From the NCBI GenBank assembly GCA_965246845.1, contig CBDFFR010000007.1, forward strand, positions 1 through 64,000: 64,000 nucleotides of DNA. Reading direction: 5' to 3'. Below, piece after piece: positions 9,203 to 17,063 of the stretch. The DNA is from JBBRMW01 sp965246845. GTDB taxonomy: Bacteria; Chloroflexota; Anaerolineae; Aggregatilineales; UBA2796. Under the pieces are notes generated by a model, which saw only the letters and a program-made list of their open reading frames with translations, ran no database searches and had not been told where the DNA came from. Position numbers and translations under genes: made by a program. How positions within the stretch are numbered: position 1 is the first letter of the stretch; each line of letters begins with the position of its first letter.

Positions 9203-9754
9203 CTACAAGACAGGTTCGCGCGCTTCCCAAAACCGCACAGCGCGGGCGGCAGCTTCATCAATGGAGAGGTACGTCGTATTCAGTGTTGAAATGGAGCCAA
9301 TCGCGAGCAGCGCGCGGTCGCGCGTAAGGGCGTGAACGACGGAGACGCGCGCCTTCGGGTCGTGGAAGCGCGCGCCGAGCTGGATGTAGACACGGCGCAG
9401 CGCTTCATCGACGCCGCAGGTCAGGTTGAGCGCCGCGCCGGAGTCGAGCAGCCGGGCGCGGTTCTCCTCATCGAGCAGGACCGACGGGCTGACGCATAGT
9501 ACCACGCTCCGGCGCAGCGCAAATTCACGGCAAATCTCGGTCTCGACGCGCCGCACGTAGGCTTCGCCGTAGAGCTTGCGCAGGTCATCCGCGCCGCTGC
9601 CCGCGCGCTCGTGAATGGTCAGATCGAGGCTGAAACAGGCCGCATCCAGCGCTTTGGCGACGGCCTGCCCGGTTGCGAGCAGGCGCGAACCTGCCGACCC
9701 GGTCAGCACGAGGTTGAAATAGGGCAGTGCCTGCGCCGCCGGGCGGTCGCTCAT
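9203..9754 (-). CDS. Shikimate-kinase-like protein with degenerate P-loop
   Basis: The 183-residue protein follows the shikimate kinase layout: an N-terminal NLVLTG strand, a LDAACFSLDLTIHERAG segment in place of LGxxFxDxDxxIEExxG, a YGEAYVRRVETEICREF helix (normally GExxFRxxE), and VLLDEENRARLLDSG. The P-loop GxxGxGKS/T has become GSAGSRLLAT (residues 19-28), replacing the Gly-Lys pair by Arg-Leu. ATP binding by the usual mode is therefore unlikely. It overlaps the HAD gene start-to-stop by 4 bases, so both are made together. Function unknown; a scaffold, regulator or altered ligand binder is possible. Confidence 0.7.
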   Translation of the reverse strand: MSDRPAAQALPYFNLVLTGSAGSRLLATGQAVAKALDAACFSLDLTIHERAGSGADDLRKLYGEAYVRRVETEICREFALRRSVVLCVSPSVLLDEENRARLLDSGAALNLTCGVDEALRRVYIQLGARFHDPKARVSVVHALTRDRALLAIGSISTLNTTYLSIDEAAARAVRFWEAREPVL

Positions 9755-10581
9755 GCAGTTTGCTCGCTGCGTGGCGCGGTCTCACGCCAGCCGGGATACC
9801 ACGAGTCGAGGATTGGCAGCAGGTCGTGCAGCGTTTCGATCTCGCCGTCGGGGATCGTCTCATGGACGCGGTTGTACCCGTTCGTAAGATAGCGCAGCAC
9901 AGCTTTCATGCCGACCGATTGCGCGCCGTTGATGTCGGCCAGCGGGTTATCACCCACAAACACGACTTCGGAAGCGTCAAGTTGCAGCGTCTCAAGCGCT
10001 GTGCGGAAAATGTTGCTGTGCGGCTTCAACCAGCCCACATCGGCAGCGGAGAAGCGCGGACCATTGATGAAATCAATCAGGCCGAATTCGCGCAGTTCGA
10101 TGTCGCGCATCCACATCGGCTGTGAGGAATTGGTGATCACGCCGAGCGTGAGACCTGCCGCGCGCAGGGTCGGCAGCACTTCGAGTGCATCCTGAAAGAC
10201 GACCACACCCTCAACCGGACCCCAATCATAGGCGTGCAGCACATCCATTAGAACATACGAATCCGCAGGCACGCCGACGCCTTCCAGCGCGCGGACGATA
10301 TTCTGCCCGAAGTGAGGCGCGCGGCCAGTTTCGCCCGCTTCGACCCACGCCTCTTCGATGCTACGCACCGCGCCCGCGATGAAATCTTCCATTGCGGCAG
10401 GTGCTTCCAATGGCTTCACATTAGTATGGACGTACTGGAAGACCTGTTCGAGGTGGCTGCGGCGGTAATCTTCCCATTCGCCTTGCCGACCGCTCCAGTC
10501 GATGAGCGTATCGTCCATATCGAAAAGGATTGCTTTGAGGGTAGGTTGGTCGGTCAAGGTAAAGCCCTGTTCACTAGACAA
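9751..10581 (-). CDS. HAD-superfamily hydrolase
   Basis: A 276-residue phosphatase-like protein with all four HAD motifs: DMDDT (nucleophile Asp21, general acid Asp23), ITNSS, LKPHSNIF with the motif III lysine, and VGDNPLADINGA. A helical cap inserted between motifs I and II marks subfamily I (phosphoglycolate phosphatase/haloacid dehalogenase group). Substrate unknown. Its 3' end overlaps the shikimate-kinase-like gene by 4 bases, which suggests a functional unit with it. Confidence 0.88.
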   Translation of the reverse strand: MSSEQGFTLTDQPTLKAILFDMDDTLIDWSGRQGEWEDYRRSHLEQVFQYVHTNVKPLEAPAAMEDFIAGAVRSIEEAWVEAGETGRAPHFGQNIVRALEGVGVPADSYVLMDVLHAYDWGPVEGVVVFQDALEVLPTLRAAGLTLGVITNSSQPMWMRDIELREFGLIDFINGPRFSAADVGWLKPHSNIFRTALETLQLDASEVVFVGDNPLADINGAQSVGMKAVLRYLTNGYNRVHETIPDGEIETLHDLLPILDSWYPGWRETAPRSEQTA

Positions 10582-10700
10582 CGCCCCTAATTGTAAAGAA
10601 ATCCTGATGGTTTGGCTAGGGAGCTATGTCAGGGACAAAGTTGCGCCGCCGCGCATTGAATGTTAATCTTTGCGCGTTGGTAATCCACACGAGCAGCCGA

Positions 10701-10772
10701 ATGATTTGCATGACCTGTCGTTGTTCCTCCATGTGCCGCTTTTTGCTGCGGGGTACAGGCGTGGCTCGCTGA
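10701..10772 (+). CDS. Cysteine-rich leader peptide (23 residues)
   Basis: A short open frame ahead of the ABC binding-protein gene. It begins M-I-C-M-T-C-R-C-S-S-M-C-R, so four of residues 3-12 are Cys (codons at 10707, 10716, 10722, 10734), plus three Met. It ends 24 bases before a strong terminator hairpin. That layout (Cys codon run, then a terminator, then a transporter gene) matches translation-dependent attenuation. No strong Shine-Dalgarno sequence is seen, so translation is inferred. Confidence 0.5.
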   Translation: MICMTCRCSSMCRFLLRGTGVAR

Positions 10773-10796
10773 GGATTTGCTCAACGACACAGCAGG

Positions 10797-10827
10797 AAGC
10801 CCCGACCGCTCGCGTTGGGGCTTTTTT
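10797..10827 (+). terminator. Intrinsic terminator / attenuator before ABC binding-protein gene
   Basis: A 10-bp stem (10797-10806 with 10814-10823, one G-T pair), a 7-base loop and six T residues. It sits between the leader peptide and the binding-protein gene, where a plain terminator would silence the gene. The segment 10749-10754 (cggggt, inside the leader) can pair with 10799-10804 (gccccg) and would disrupt the stem, giving a possible antiterminator. Confidence 0.7.
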
Positions 10828-10861
10828 GTTGCAATCCGTTCAGATAGAAAGAGGAAAAACC

Positions 10862-11692
10862 ATGCGCAAGATCAACCGTCTCCTGAGCATCTTTGTCGTT
10901 CTATTCGCGTTCGCGGCGAGTATATCCAGCGCACACGCGCAGGGCGGCACGAACCAGATTCCGCCGACCCTGCCGGACCTCAAAGGCCGTAAGGTCGTGG
11001 CCGTGACCTCCAACGATTACACGCCGTTCGCTTTCAAGGATGCGAAGAGCGGCAAGACGCTCGGCTATGAATATGAACTGCTGCACGAGATCGCGACACG
11101 TCTGAACATCGTGATTGAGCATCAGGAGTCGTCGTTCGAGGGGATGATCGCGGCGGTCGGCAAGAAGCAATACGATCTCGGCCATATCGGGATTTCGATC
11201 ACCGACGAGCGCAAGGGACAGGTTGATTTCTCCGATGCGTATGTGACCATCGAGCAGAAACTGCTCGTGCGTGCGGGCGAGAAGCGCTTCACCGATACGA
11301 AGACCTTTACCGCTAACGCCGCGCTCAAGTTCGGCGCACAGCCCGGTACGACGAGCTATTTCAGCGCGTCGGACATCGTTGGCAAGGACGCGGAGAAGAC
11401 GCGCATCGTTGGCTATGACAGCTTCGCGCTCGCGGTGACGGCGCTCGTCGCGGGCGATGTGGACGCGGTGGTGACGGATGCCGTTTCCGGCGCGGGCTTC
11501 ATCGGCGCGAACGCGGGCAAGCTGCAACTTTATAACGAGGTGATTTCGACCGACCCGCTTGGCTTCATCTTCCCGAAAGGCAGCGACCTTGTAGCGCCGT
11601 TCAATCAGGCGCTCGCCTCGCTCAAGTACGACGGCTACTTGAAGTACCTCGAAAACAAGTGGTTCTTCCTGTACCAGCCGCCGACGAACTAA
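10862..11692 (+). CDS. ABC transporter substrate-binding protein, family 3 (amino acid type)
   Basis: A 276-residue exported protein. The ATG at 10862 follows a GAAAGAGGAAAA ribosome site and gives a clean signal peptide (MRKINRLLSIFVVLFAFAASI...AHA). The mature part has family 3 hallmarks: VAVTSNDYTPFAF, GYEYELLHEIATRLNI, IGISITDERKGQVDFSDAY and a closing DPLGFIFPKGSDL. Such proteins bind amino acids in the periplasm or at the outer membrane face. The cysteine-rich leader upstream suggests cystine or a related sulfur compound; that is inference. The permease gene follows 176 bases later. Confidence 0.88.
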   Translation: MRKINRLLSIFVVLFAFAASISSAHAQGGTNQIPPTLPDLKGRKVVAVTSNDYTPFAFKDAKSGKTLGYEYELLHEIATRLNIVIEHQESSFEGMIAAVGKKQYDLGHIGISITDERKGQVDFSDAYVTIEQKLLVRAGEKRFTDTKTFTANAALKFGAQPGTTSYFSASDIVGKDAEKTRIVGYDSFALAVTALVAGDVDAVVTDAVSGAGFIGANAGKLQLYNEVISTDPLGFIFPKGSDLVAPFNQALASLKYDGYLKYLENKWFFLYQPPTN

Positions 11693-11706
11693 CGGGTTTG
11701 GTCGCT

Positions 11707-11833
11707 GGGCGGACACATAGATCCGCCCCTACAAAAGAACCGCGCTGTGCAGGGTTCGGACGAACGGGCGGGTCAAGCCCCGCCCCTACACGGTGGTCTC
11801 TATTGTGTAGGGGTCGGGCTTGACCGACCCGCC
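11707..11833. repeat. REP-like palindromic repeats between binding protein and permease
   Basis: Two palindromic units. The first (11707-11733) reads gggcggacacatagatccgc and continues ccctaca. The second is a long imperfect inverted repeat (11768-11833) with arms containing GGCGGGTCAAGCCCC and its complement, each flanked by CCCCTACAC/GTGTAGGGG. Related units occur at 15956-16003 and 45200-45235, so this is a dispersed repeat family. In RNA the unit would form a stable hairpin between the two transporter genes. Confidence 0.75.
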
Positions 11834-11868
11834 ACCTCGCATAATTCAATAATTACAGTATGGATTGA

Positions 11869-12741
11869 TTGATCCCCGTGTTGTCGCCCACATCATCGCC
11901 AAATTCGCGCGCATTGCCCGTCACGGGACGCCTCAGCCGCCTACCCTGGTGGGCGCTTGTCACGGCATTTCTCGGCCTGCTTTTCACCTGGCAAATCGCG
12001 ACGAGCGCGAGCTATCAGGAAATCTTCAATTCGATCATCAGCGGTATTTTTCTCACAATTTTTGTAACCATCGTGGCGTTCGGGTTGAGCCTGCTGGTCG
12101 GCCTGCTGCTGGCCTTCGCGCGGCTCTCGAAGAAGCCGCTGATTTACCAGACTGCGACGTTCTTCGTCGAGAACATCCGGGGTATCCCGATGCTCGTGCT
12201 GCTGCTCTACGTCGCGTTCGTATTTGTCCCCGGCGTGGTGGATGCGGTCAACGCGCTCGGCGCATCGCTCGCGGCCAATAGTTCACCTCTTGTAGCAAGC
12301 ATTGGCGCAACGTTCCCGACATTGCGAGCGCGCGATGTGAACAACACGGCGCGCGTGATCATTGCGCTGGTGATTGCCTATTCGGTGTTCCTCTCGGAAG
12401 TCTACCGGGCGGGTATCGAATCGGTGGACAAGGGGCAAATGGAAGCTGCGCGCTCGCTGGGCATGACGCAGCGGCAAGCGATGCTGCATGTCGTGCTGCG
12501 GCAGGGTATTCGTAATGTGCTGCCCGCGCTCGGTAACGACTTCATCTCCATGTTGAAAGATTCCTCGCTCGTCTCGGTGCTGGGCGTGCAGGACATCACC
12601 GGGCTGGGGCGCGTCTATGCGGCGGGCAATTTCAAATTTTTCGAGACGTACAATGTGATGGCGTTTCTGTACCTTGCGATGACCTTGATCCTGTCGATGA
12701 TCGTGCGCTGGATCGAACGTCGCACCGCACGGCAGTCGTAA
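11869..12741 (+). CDS. Amino-acid ABC transporter permease (HisM/GlnP type)
   Basis: About 290 residues with several transmembrane helices and the coupling EAA loop EAARSLGMTQRQAMLHVVLRQGI that contacts the ATPase. The segment ENIRGIPMLVLLLY is typical of polar amino-acid permeases. The start is TTG at 11869 (GTG at 11878 also possible); no in-frame ATG is available upstream. It pairs with the binding protein at 10862. No ATP-binding subunit gene follows, so the ATPase must come from elsewhere. Confidence 0.88.
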   Translation: MIPVLSPTSSPNSRALPVTGRLSRLPWWALVTAFLGLLFTWQIATSASYQEIFNSIISGIFLTIFVTIVAFGLSLLVGLLLAFARLSKKPLIYQTATFFVENIRGIPMLVLLLYVAFVFVPGVVDAVNALGASLAANSSPLVASIGATFPTLRARDVNNTARVIIALVIAYSVFLSEVYRAGIESVDKGQMEAARSLGMTQRQAMLHVVLRQGIRNVLPALGNDFISMLKDSSLVSVLGVQDITGLGRVYAAGNFKFFETYNVMAFLYLAMTLILSMIVRWIERRTARQS

Positions 12742-12783
12742 GCGAAACACGCCAATTCCGGCTCATCATTTGCAGTCGTATTG

Positions 12784-13032
12784 TTAGTAACCCGCCGCGC
12801 AGCCATCCGTCCGGTTAACGCTCCCGGCCATGTACGCGCCAGACGGCAACCGCCATATAATTTGTCCGCGTCCGAAGGCGCTTAGTTCCACATCGACCGC
12901 GTTACCACCGCGCCGGAGTATTTCCAGCCCGGCTTGCGCCGCCAACGGCTGCGAGGTGGCGACTACATTGCGTGCAAAGACGGGCTTCCGGGTATTGCTG
13001 GTGCTGTTCAGTACGTCCAGATTGAAGTTCAC
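12784..13032 (-). pseudogene. Gamma-glutamyltransferase relic with large internal deletion
   Basis: The 82-residue frame begins like a gamma-glutamyltransferase (FARNVVATSQPLAAQAGLEI then LRRGGNAVD) and then jumps at NAVD-VELS to its extreme C-terminus (FGRGQIIWRLPSG, AGSVNRTDGCAAGY). Full-length enzymes have about 530 residues, and the catalytic Thr and the large and small subunit cores are absent. The reading frame is preserved across the junction, so a mini-protein may still be made, but it cannot be an enzyme. Confidence 0.75.
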
Positions 13033-13179
13033 TTGATTAGACGTTGTTTATCGAGGCGCGGAGTATAACACCCGCCCACGCAAAGCCGCTCTTGACAGCC
13101 CGCCCCGGCTATGACATGATCACAAAGCTAAAATGATTGAGATGCAGCCGCTATCACGGTTGCTGGTGGTGAGGGCATC

Positions 13180-13341
13180 ATGGCGAAAAAAGAAGTGCGG
13201 ATCGTCATCAAGATGAAAAGCACCGAGAGCGATTACATCTACTACACACAGAAAAGCAAGCGCAACGACCCGGCACGTATCGAATTCAAGAAATTCGACC
13301 CTTGGCTGCGCAAGCATGTCCTCTTCCGGGAGACCAAGTAA
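13180..13341 (+). CDS. rpmG: 50S ribosomal protein bL33
   Basis: A 53-residue protein (MAKKEVRIVIKMKSTES...YYTQKSKRND...FKKFDPWLRKHVLFRETK) that clearly belongs to bL33. It has no cysteine, so it is the zinc-independent (C-) form. GGTGAGGG precedes the ATG. It is followed after 5 bases by rpmB, a common pairing. The C- form is often retained or induced under zinc shortage; no zinc-specific operator was recognised. Confidence 0.93.
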   Translation: MAKKEVRIVIKMKSTESDYIYYTQKSKRNDPARIEFKKFDPWLRKHVLFRETK

Positions 13342-13346
13342 ACACC

Positions 13347-13550
13347 ATGCGCAAGTACAACAAAGAACGCAAACGCCTGGAAAAGATCGCCCGCACACCG
13401 ATGACCGGCAACAAGGTGAGCCATTCCAAAATACACACCAAGCGCAAGTTCCACCCGAATTTGCAAACGGCAGTCGTCATCCTGAATGGTGTGAAGGTCC
13501 GCCTGCGTATGCGCGCCAAAGACATCAAGACGCTGAACAAGCTGGACTAA
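13347..13550 (+). CDS. rpmB: 50S ribosomal protein bL28
   Basis: A 67-residue protein with the bL28 signature RTPMTGNKVSHSKIHTKRKF followed by HPNLQ and a basic C-terminus (RLRMRAKDIKTLNKLD). The start at 13347 lies 5 bases after the rpmG stop; a longer frame from 13302 would overlap rpmG and is not used. No cysteine pair is present at the N-terminus, so like its neighbour it appears zinc-free. Confidence 0.9.
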   Translation: MRKYNKERKRLEKIARTPMTGNKVSHSKIHTKRKFHPNLQTAVVILNGVKVRLRMRAKDIKTLNKLD

Positions 13551-13603
13551 CAGGCTCGCGGATCGGCCAGGCCGTGACCCCTACACCAGAAAATATCGTG
13601 CAG

Positions 13604-13631
13604 AACCCCGCATCCGGCGGGGTTTCGCGTT
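13604..13631 (+). terminator. Terminator-like hairpin after rpmB
   Basis: A perfect 8-bp stem (AACCCCGC / GCGGGGTT, 13604-13611 with 13617-13624) with a 5-base loop. The tract after it (tcgcgtttct) is only moderately T-rich, so termination may be partial and cysS may be partly read through. Confidence 0.55.
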
Positions 13632-13700
13632 TCTATTGCAGGTATAATCGAGAAAGTCCGGCGCGTCGAAGAGCGCCGCCGTTTCGCAAGAGGATATGCT

Positions 13701-15152
13701 ATGCCGCTGCGCGTTTATAACGTTCTGACCCGCCAGAAAGAAGATTTCGTGCCGCTCGTCGAGGGAAAAATCTCGATGTATGTCTGCGGTCCGACAGTCT
13801 ATGATTATTCGCATCTGGGACACGCGAAAAATTATGTCTCGTTCGACCTGATCAATCGCTGGCTGCGCTTTTCCGGCAACGATGTCCTCTATGTGCAGAA
13901 TATTACCGATGTCGGGCATATGCTCGATACGGGTGAGGACCGTATTTTGCGCAAGGCACGCCAACTCGCAGCTTCGCCGATGGCGATTGTCGAACGCTAC
14001 TCGCGGCTCTATTTCAATGATATGGATAGCCTCGGCGTTATTCGCCCGGACATCAGCCCGCGCGCCAGCGCGCACATCCCCGAACAGATCGAGATGATTC
14101 AGGTCCTGATCGAGAAGGGACACGCCTACGATGCCGATGGCAGCGTATACTTCGATGTGAAAAGCTGGCCGGAATACGGCAAACTCTCCAACCGCAAAAT
14201 TGAGGAGAGCGAAAGCGGGACGCGCCGCATCGAAGGCGACGGCAAGCGTAGCCCGGAAGATTTCGCGCTGTGGAAGCGCGCCGAGCCGGAGCATATCATG
14301 CGCTGGAACAGTCCCTGGGGAGCGGGTTTCCCCGGCTGGCATATCGAATGCTCGGCCATGTCCGCGCGCTATCTCGGAGACACGTTCGATATTCACGGTG
14401 GCGGGATCGACAACCTCTTCCCGCACAACGAATGCGAGGTCGCGCAGAGCGAGGCCGCGCACGGGACGGCCTTCGCTCGCTACTGGCTACTGGTCGGGAG
14501 CCTGACCGTCGGCGGCCAAAAGATGAGCAAGAGCCTCGGCAATTTCGTCACCATCGAGAACGCGCTGAAAACCTACCGCCCGGAAGTGATCCGCGCCTTC
14601 GTGTTCAGCGCGCATTATAGCAACCCGGTCGATTACAGCGATGACTCGCTTTCGGCAGCGGAGAAGGGTCTCGAACGGCTGCTTTCGGCGGTGCGCCTCA
14701 CACGCGAAAAGCTGAAAACTGCGCCGGAGGGCGACGCCGCGAATCGCTTCATCGAGACGCTGGAAGATGCGCGCAGGCGCTTCACGGAAGCGATGGAAGA
14801 CGATTTCAATGCGCCGATTGCGATGGCGACGCTGCAAACCCTCACGCGCGACGTGAACACGCTCCTGAACAGCGACGAGCAGGTAGGCAAGGCGACGCTC
14901 GAGCAAATTCATAAGCTGTATACCGACCTCGGCGGGACCGTCCTCGGCATCGTCCCGGAAGCGGAAACCGCCGGAGCCGCGAATGCGCAGCGCGAAGAGG
15001 GCTTGATCAATTTGCTGATCGACCTGCGCAAGAAAGCCCGCACTGATAAGCAGTGGGCAATCTCCGATCAAATTCGCGACCAGCTTGCGGCGCTTGGTGT
15101 CGCGCTTGAAGACCGCGCCGACGGCACGATTTACCGGATTACGACGCCATGA
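13701..15152 (+). CDS. cysS: Cysteinyl-tRNA synthetase
   Basis: A 483-residue class I aminoacyl-tRNA synthetase that charges tRNA-Cys. It shows CGPTVYD with zinc ligand Cys29, the HIGH-type motif as HLGH (38-41), the WHIECSAM and GGGIDNLFPHNECE zinc/cysteine-site segments and KMSKS (274-278). The C-terminus carries the anticodon-recognition helices. Length is normal for the family. It overlaps rlmB by 4 bases, a frequent order in bacteria. Confidence 0.96.
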   Translation: MPLRVYNVLTRQKEDFVPLVEGKISMYVCGPTVYDYSHLGHAKNYVSFDLINRWLRFSGNDVLYVQNITDVGHMLDTGEDRILRKARQLAASPMAIVERYSRLYFNDMDSLGVIRPDISPRASAHIPEQIEMIQVLIEKGHAYDADGSVYFDVKSWPEYGKLSNRKIEESESGTRRIEGDGKRSPEDFALWKRAEPEHIMRWNSPWGAGFPGWHIECSAMSARYLGDTFDIHGGGIDNLFPHNECEVAQSEAAHGTAFARYWLLVGSLTVGGQKMSKSLGNFVTIENALKTYRPEVIRAFVFSAHYSNPVDYSDDSLSAAEKGLERLLSAVRLTREKLKTAPEGDAANRFIETLEDARRRFTEAMEDDFNAPIAMATLQTLTRDVNTLLNSDEQVGKATLEQIHKLYTDLGGTVLGIVPEAETAGAANAQREEGLINLLIDLRKKARTDKQWAISDQIRDQLAALGVALEDRADGTIYRITTP

Positions 15153-15946
15153 CGACGGCCACCGATGTCGTTTATGGCCGCTGGGCAGCGCTCGAAACGC
15201 TGCGCGCGGGGCGGCGCGCTGTGCAGGGCGTACTGCTCGCGGAAGGCGTCGAAGAAAAGGGAATCATCACCGATATTATAGCCGCCGCGCAGCACAGCGG
15301 CCTTGTCCCGAAGAAAATCCAGCGGCGGATGATGGATGACCTCGCGAAGGGCGCGAACCATCAGGGCGTCGTATTGCGTGTGGCGGGTTATCCCTATGTC
15401 GAACTGGCCGATATTCTGGCCTTCGCGCGGGAGCGCAACGAGCGCCCGTTCATCGTCTTGCTGGACCTCTTGCAAGACCCGCAAAACGTCGGGACCGTGC
15501 TGCGCGTGGCCGATAGCGTGGGCGTGCATGGCGTGGTAATGCAGGATCGGCGCGGCGTGAGCGTGACCCCCGCCGTCGTGAATGCCTCGTCTGGCGCGGT
15601 CGAACACCTGCGAATCGCGCAGGTCACGAACCTCGTGCAGGCGATGAAGACGCTCAAGGAGAATGGCGTGTGGCTGGTCGGCCTCGATGTCGGTCCGAAT
15701 ATTGTGCCAATCGACCGTGCGGATTTGAACATGCCTGTCGGGATCGTCCTCGGCAGCGAAGGCGAAGGGATGCGCCGCCTCGTTCGTGACACTTGCGACC
15801 TGATGGTCACGCTGCCGATGCGCGGCCATGTCGAGAGTCTGAACGTTTCGACGGTTGGCGCGGTGGCGCTCTACGAAGCGTGGAAGGCGCGCGGCTGGGA
15901 AGGCTGGGCGCACGCGGGCGCCGGACAGGAAACGCCGAAAACGTGA
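15149..15946 (+). CDS. rlmB: 23S rRNA (guanosine-2'-O-)-methyltransferase, TrmH/SpoU family
   Basis: A 265-residue SPOUT methyltransferase. An N-terminal substrate-binding domain (about 1-85, VYGRWAALETLRAGRRAVQG) precedes the knotted catalytic domain with motif 1 DLLQDPQNVGTVLRVADSVG, motif 2 VLGSEGEGMRRL and motif 3 LPMRGHVESLNVSTVGAVAL. RlmB methylates a guanosine in the 23S peptidyl-transferase loop. Start codon overlaps the cysS stop by 4 bases, so they are cotranslated. Confidence 0.92.
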   Translation: MTTATDVVYGRWAALETLRAGRRAVQGVLLAEGVEEKGIITDIIAAAQHSGLVPKKIQRRMMDDLAKGANHQGVVLRVAGYPYVELADILAFARERNERPFIVLLDLLQDPQNVGTVLRVADSVGVHGVVMQDRRGVSVTPAVVNASSGAVEHLRIAQVTNLVQAMKTLKENGVWLVGLDVGPNIVPIDRADLNMPVGIVLGSEGEGMRRLVRDTCDLMVTLPMRGHVESLNVSTVGAVALYEAWKARGWEGWAHAGAGQETPKT

Positions 15947-15955
15947 ATGCGCGAC

Positions 15956-16003
15956 CGTGTAGGGGTCGGATTTGGGCGGACACATCGGTCCGCCCCTACA
16001 CAA
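15956..16003. repeat. REP-like palindromic repeat
   Basis: Contains GTGTAGGGGTCGGATTTGGG and continues with GCGGACACAT-CGGTCCGCCC-CTACAC, so the unit is bounded by complementary GTGTAGGGG and CCCCTACAC and has an inner GGGCGGAC/GTCCGCCC hairpin. It is the same family as 11707-11833 and 45200-45235. Confidence 0.75.
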
Positions 16004-16070
16004 GACTGCTCTGAGCCGCTATACTCTTCCGGTTTTCCGCTGCTCTTCAATTCAGGATTTTGTGACGTTT

Positions 16071-17054
16071 ATGAATACTGTCATCACGGGTTCGGTCGCG
16101 TTCGATTACCTTATGCGTTTTCCCGGTCGCTTCCGCGAGAACTTTCTCGCGGAAAATCTCGATCACATCAGCGTCAGCTTTCTCGTCGATGAGATGACGA
16201 AGCGCTGGGGCGGGATTGCCGCCAATATTTCCTATACTTACGCGCTGCTCGGCGGGCGTCCGCGTTTGATGGCGGCGGTCGGGCAGGATTTTGGGGAATA
16301 CCGCGCGCGGCTGGAGAAGATTGGCGTCGATACAAGCGCGGCGATTGCGATTGATACGGTGTTCACGGCATCGTTCTTCGCGAATACGGATATTGAGAAT
16401 AATCAGATCGCGTCGTTTTACGCGGGCGCGATGAACCACGCGCGGCATTATTCACTGAAGGACACGCTGCGCCCGCTCCCGGAGTACGTCGTCATCTCAC
16501 CCAACGACCCGCTGGCGATGATGAACTACTGCGCGGAGTGCAAGGCGCTAGGAATCCCGTATATGTACGATCCGAGCCAGCAGGTCCCGCGCACGGATGG
16601 CGACGACCTGCGCAGCGGCATCGAAAACGCGCACACGCTGATCGTGAACGAATACGAATGGCACATGATCGTCAGGAAGACGGGCATGACGCGCGAGAAC
16701 GTCCTCGAACACGTCAAAGTGCTGATCATCACGCTCGGCAAGCGCGGCGCGGAAATTTATGCGGAAGGGCGCTATCATCCGGTCCCGCTGTTCCCCGTCC
16801 CGGATAACGACATCGTGGACCCGACAGGCGTGGGCGACGCCTTCCGCGCGGGCGTGCTGCGTGGCATGGCCGAAGGCTGGGATTGGGAGACGACCGGACG
16901 AGTCGCGGCGCTGTGTTCCGCGTACACGCTTGAAAATCTGGGTCCGCAGGAGCATTTCTTCACCCCGGAGCAGTTCGTGCGGCGCTTCCGTACCGCCTTC
17001 GATGACGGCGGCGCGCTCGACGCGATGCTGACGCCTGCCGCGCAGCGCGGGTAG
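16071..17054 (+). CDS. PfkB-family carbohydrate/nucleoside kinase
   Basis: A 327-residue ribokinase-fold kinase. It has the N-terminal glycine motif WGGIAANISYTYALLGG and the C-terminal anion-hole/catalytic motif DPTGVGDAFRAGVLRG, whose Asp is the general base. The overall pattern (MNTVITGSVAFDYLMRFPG start) resembles adenosine-kinase-like PfkB enzymes, but substrate is not certain. The ATG at 16071 matches the family N-terminus; the frame is open further upstream only through the REP-like repeat. Confidence 0.9.
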   Translation: MNTVITGSVAFDYLMRFPGRFRENFLAENLDHISVSFLVDEMTKRWGGIAANISYTYALLGGRPRLMAAVGQDFGEYRARLEKIGVDTSAAIAIDTVFTASFFANTDIENNQIASFYAGAMNHARHYSLKDTLRPLPEYVVISPNDPLAMMNYCAECKALGIPYMYDPSQQVPRTDGDDLRSGIENAHTLIVNEYEWHMIVRKTGMTRENVLEHVKVLIITLGKRGAEIYAEGRYHPVPLFPVPDNDIVDPTGVGDAFRAGVLRGMAEGWDWETTGRVAALCSAYTLENLGPQEHFFTPEQFVRRFRTAFDDGGALDAMLTPAAQRG

Positions 17055-17063
17055 TTCTGCGCA

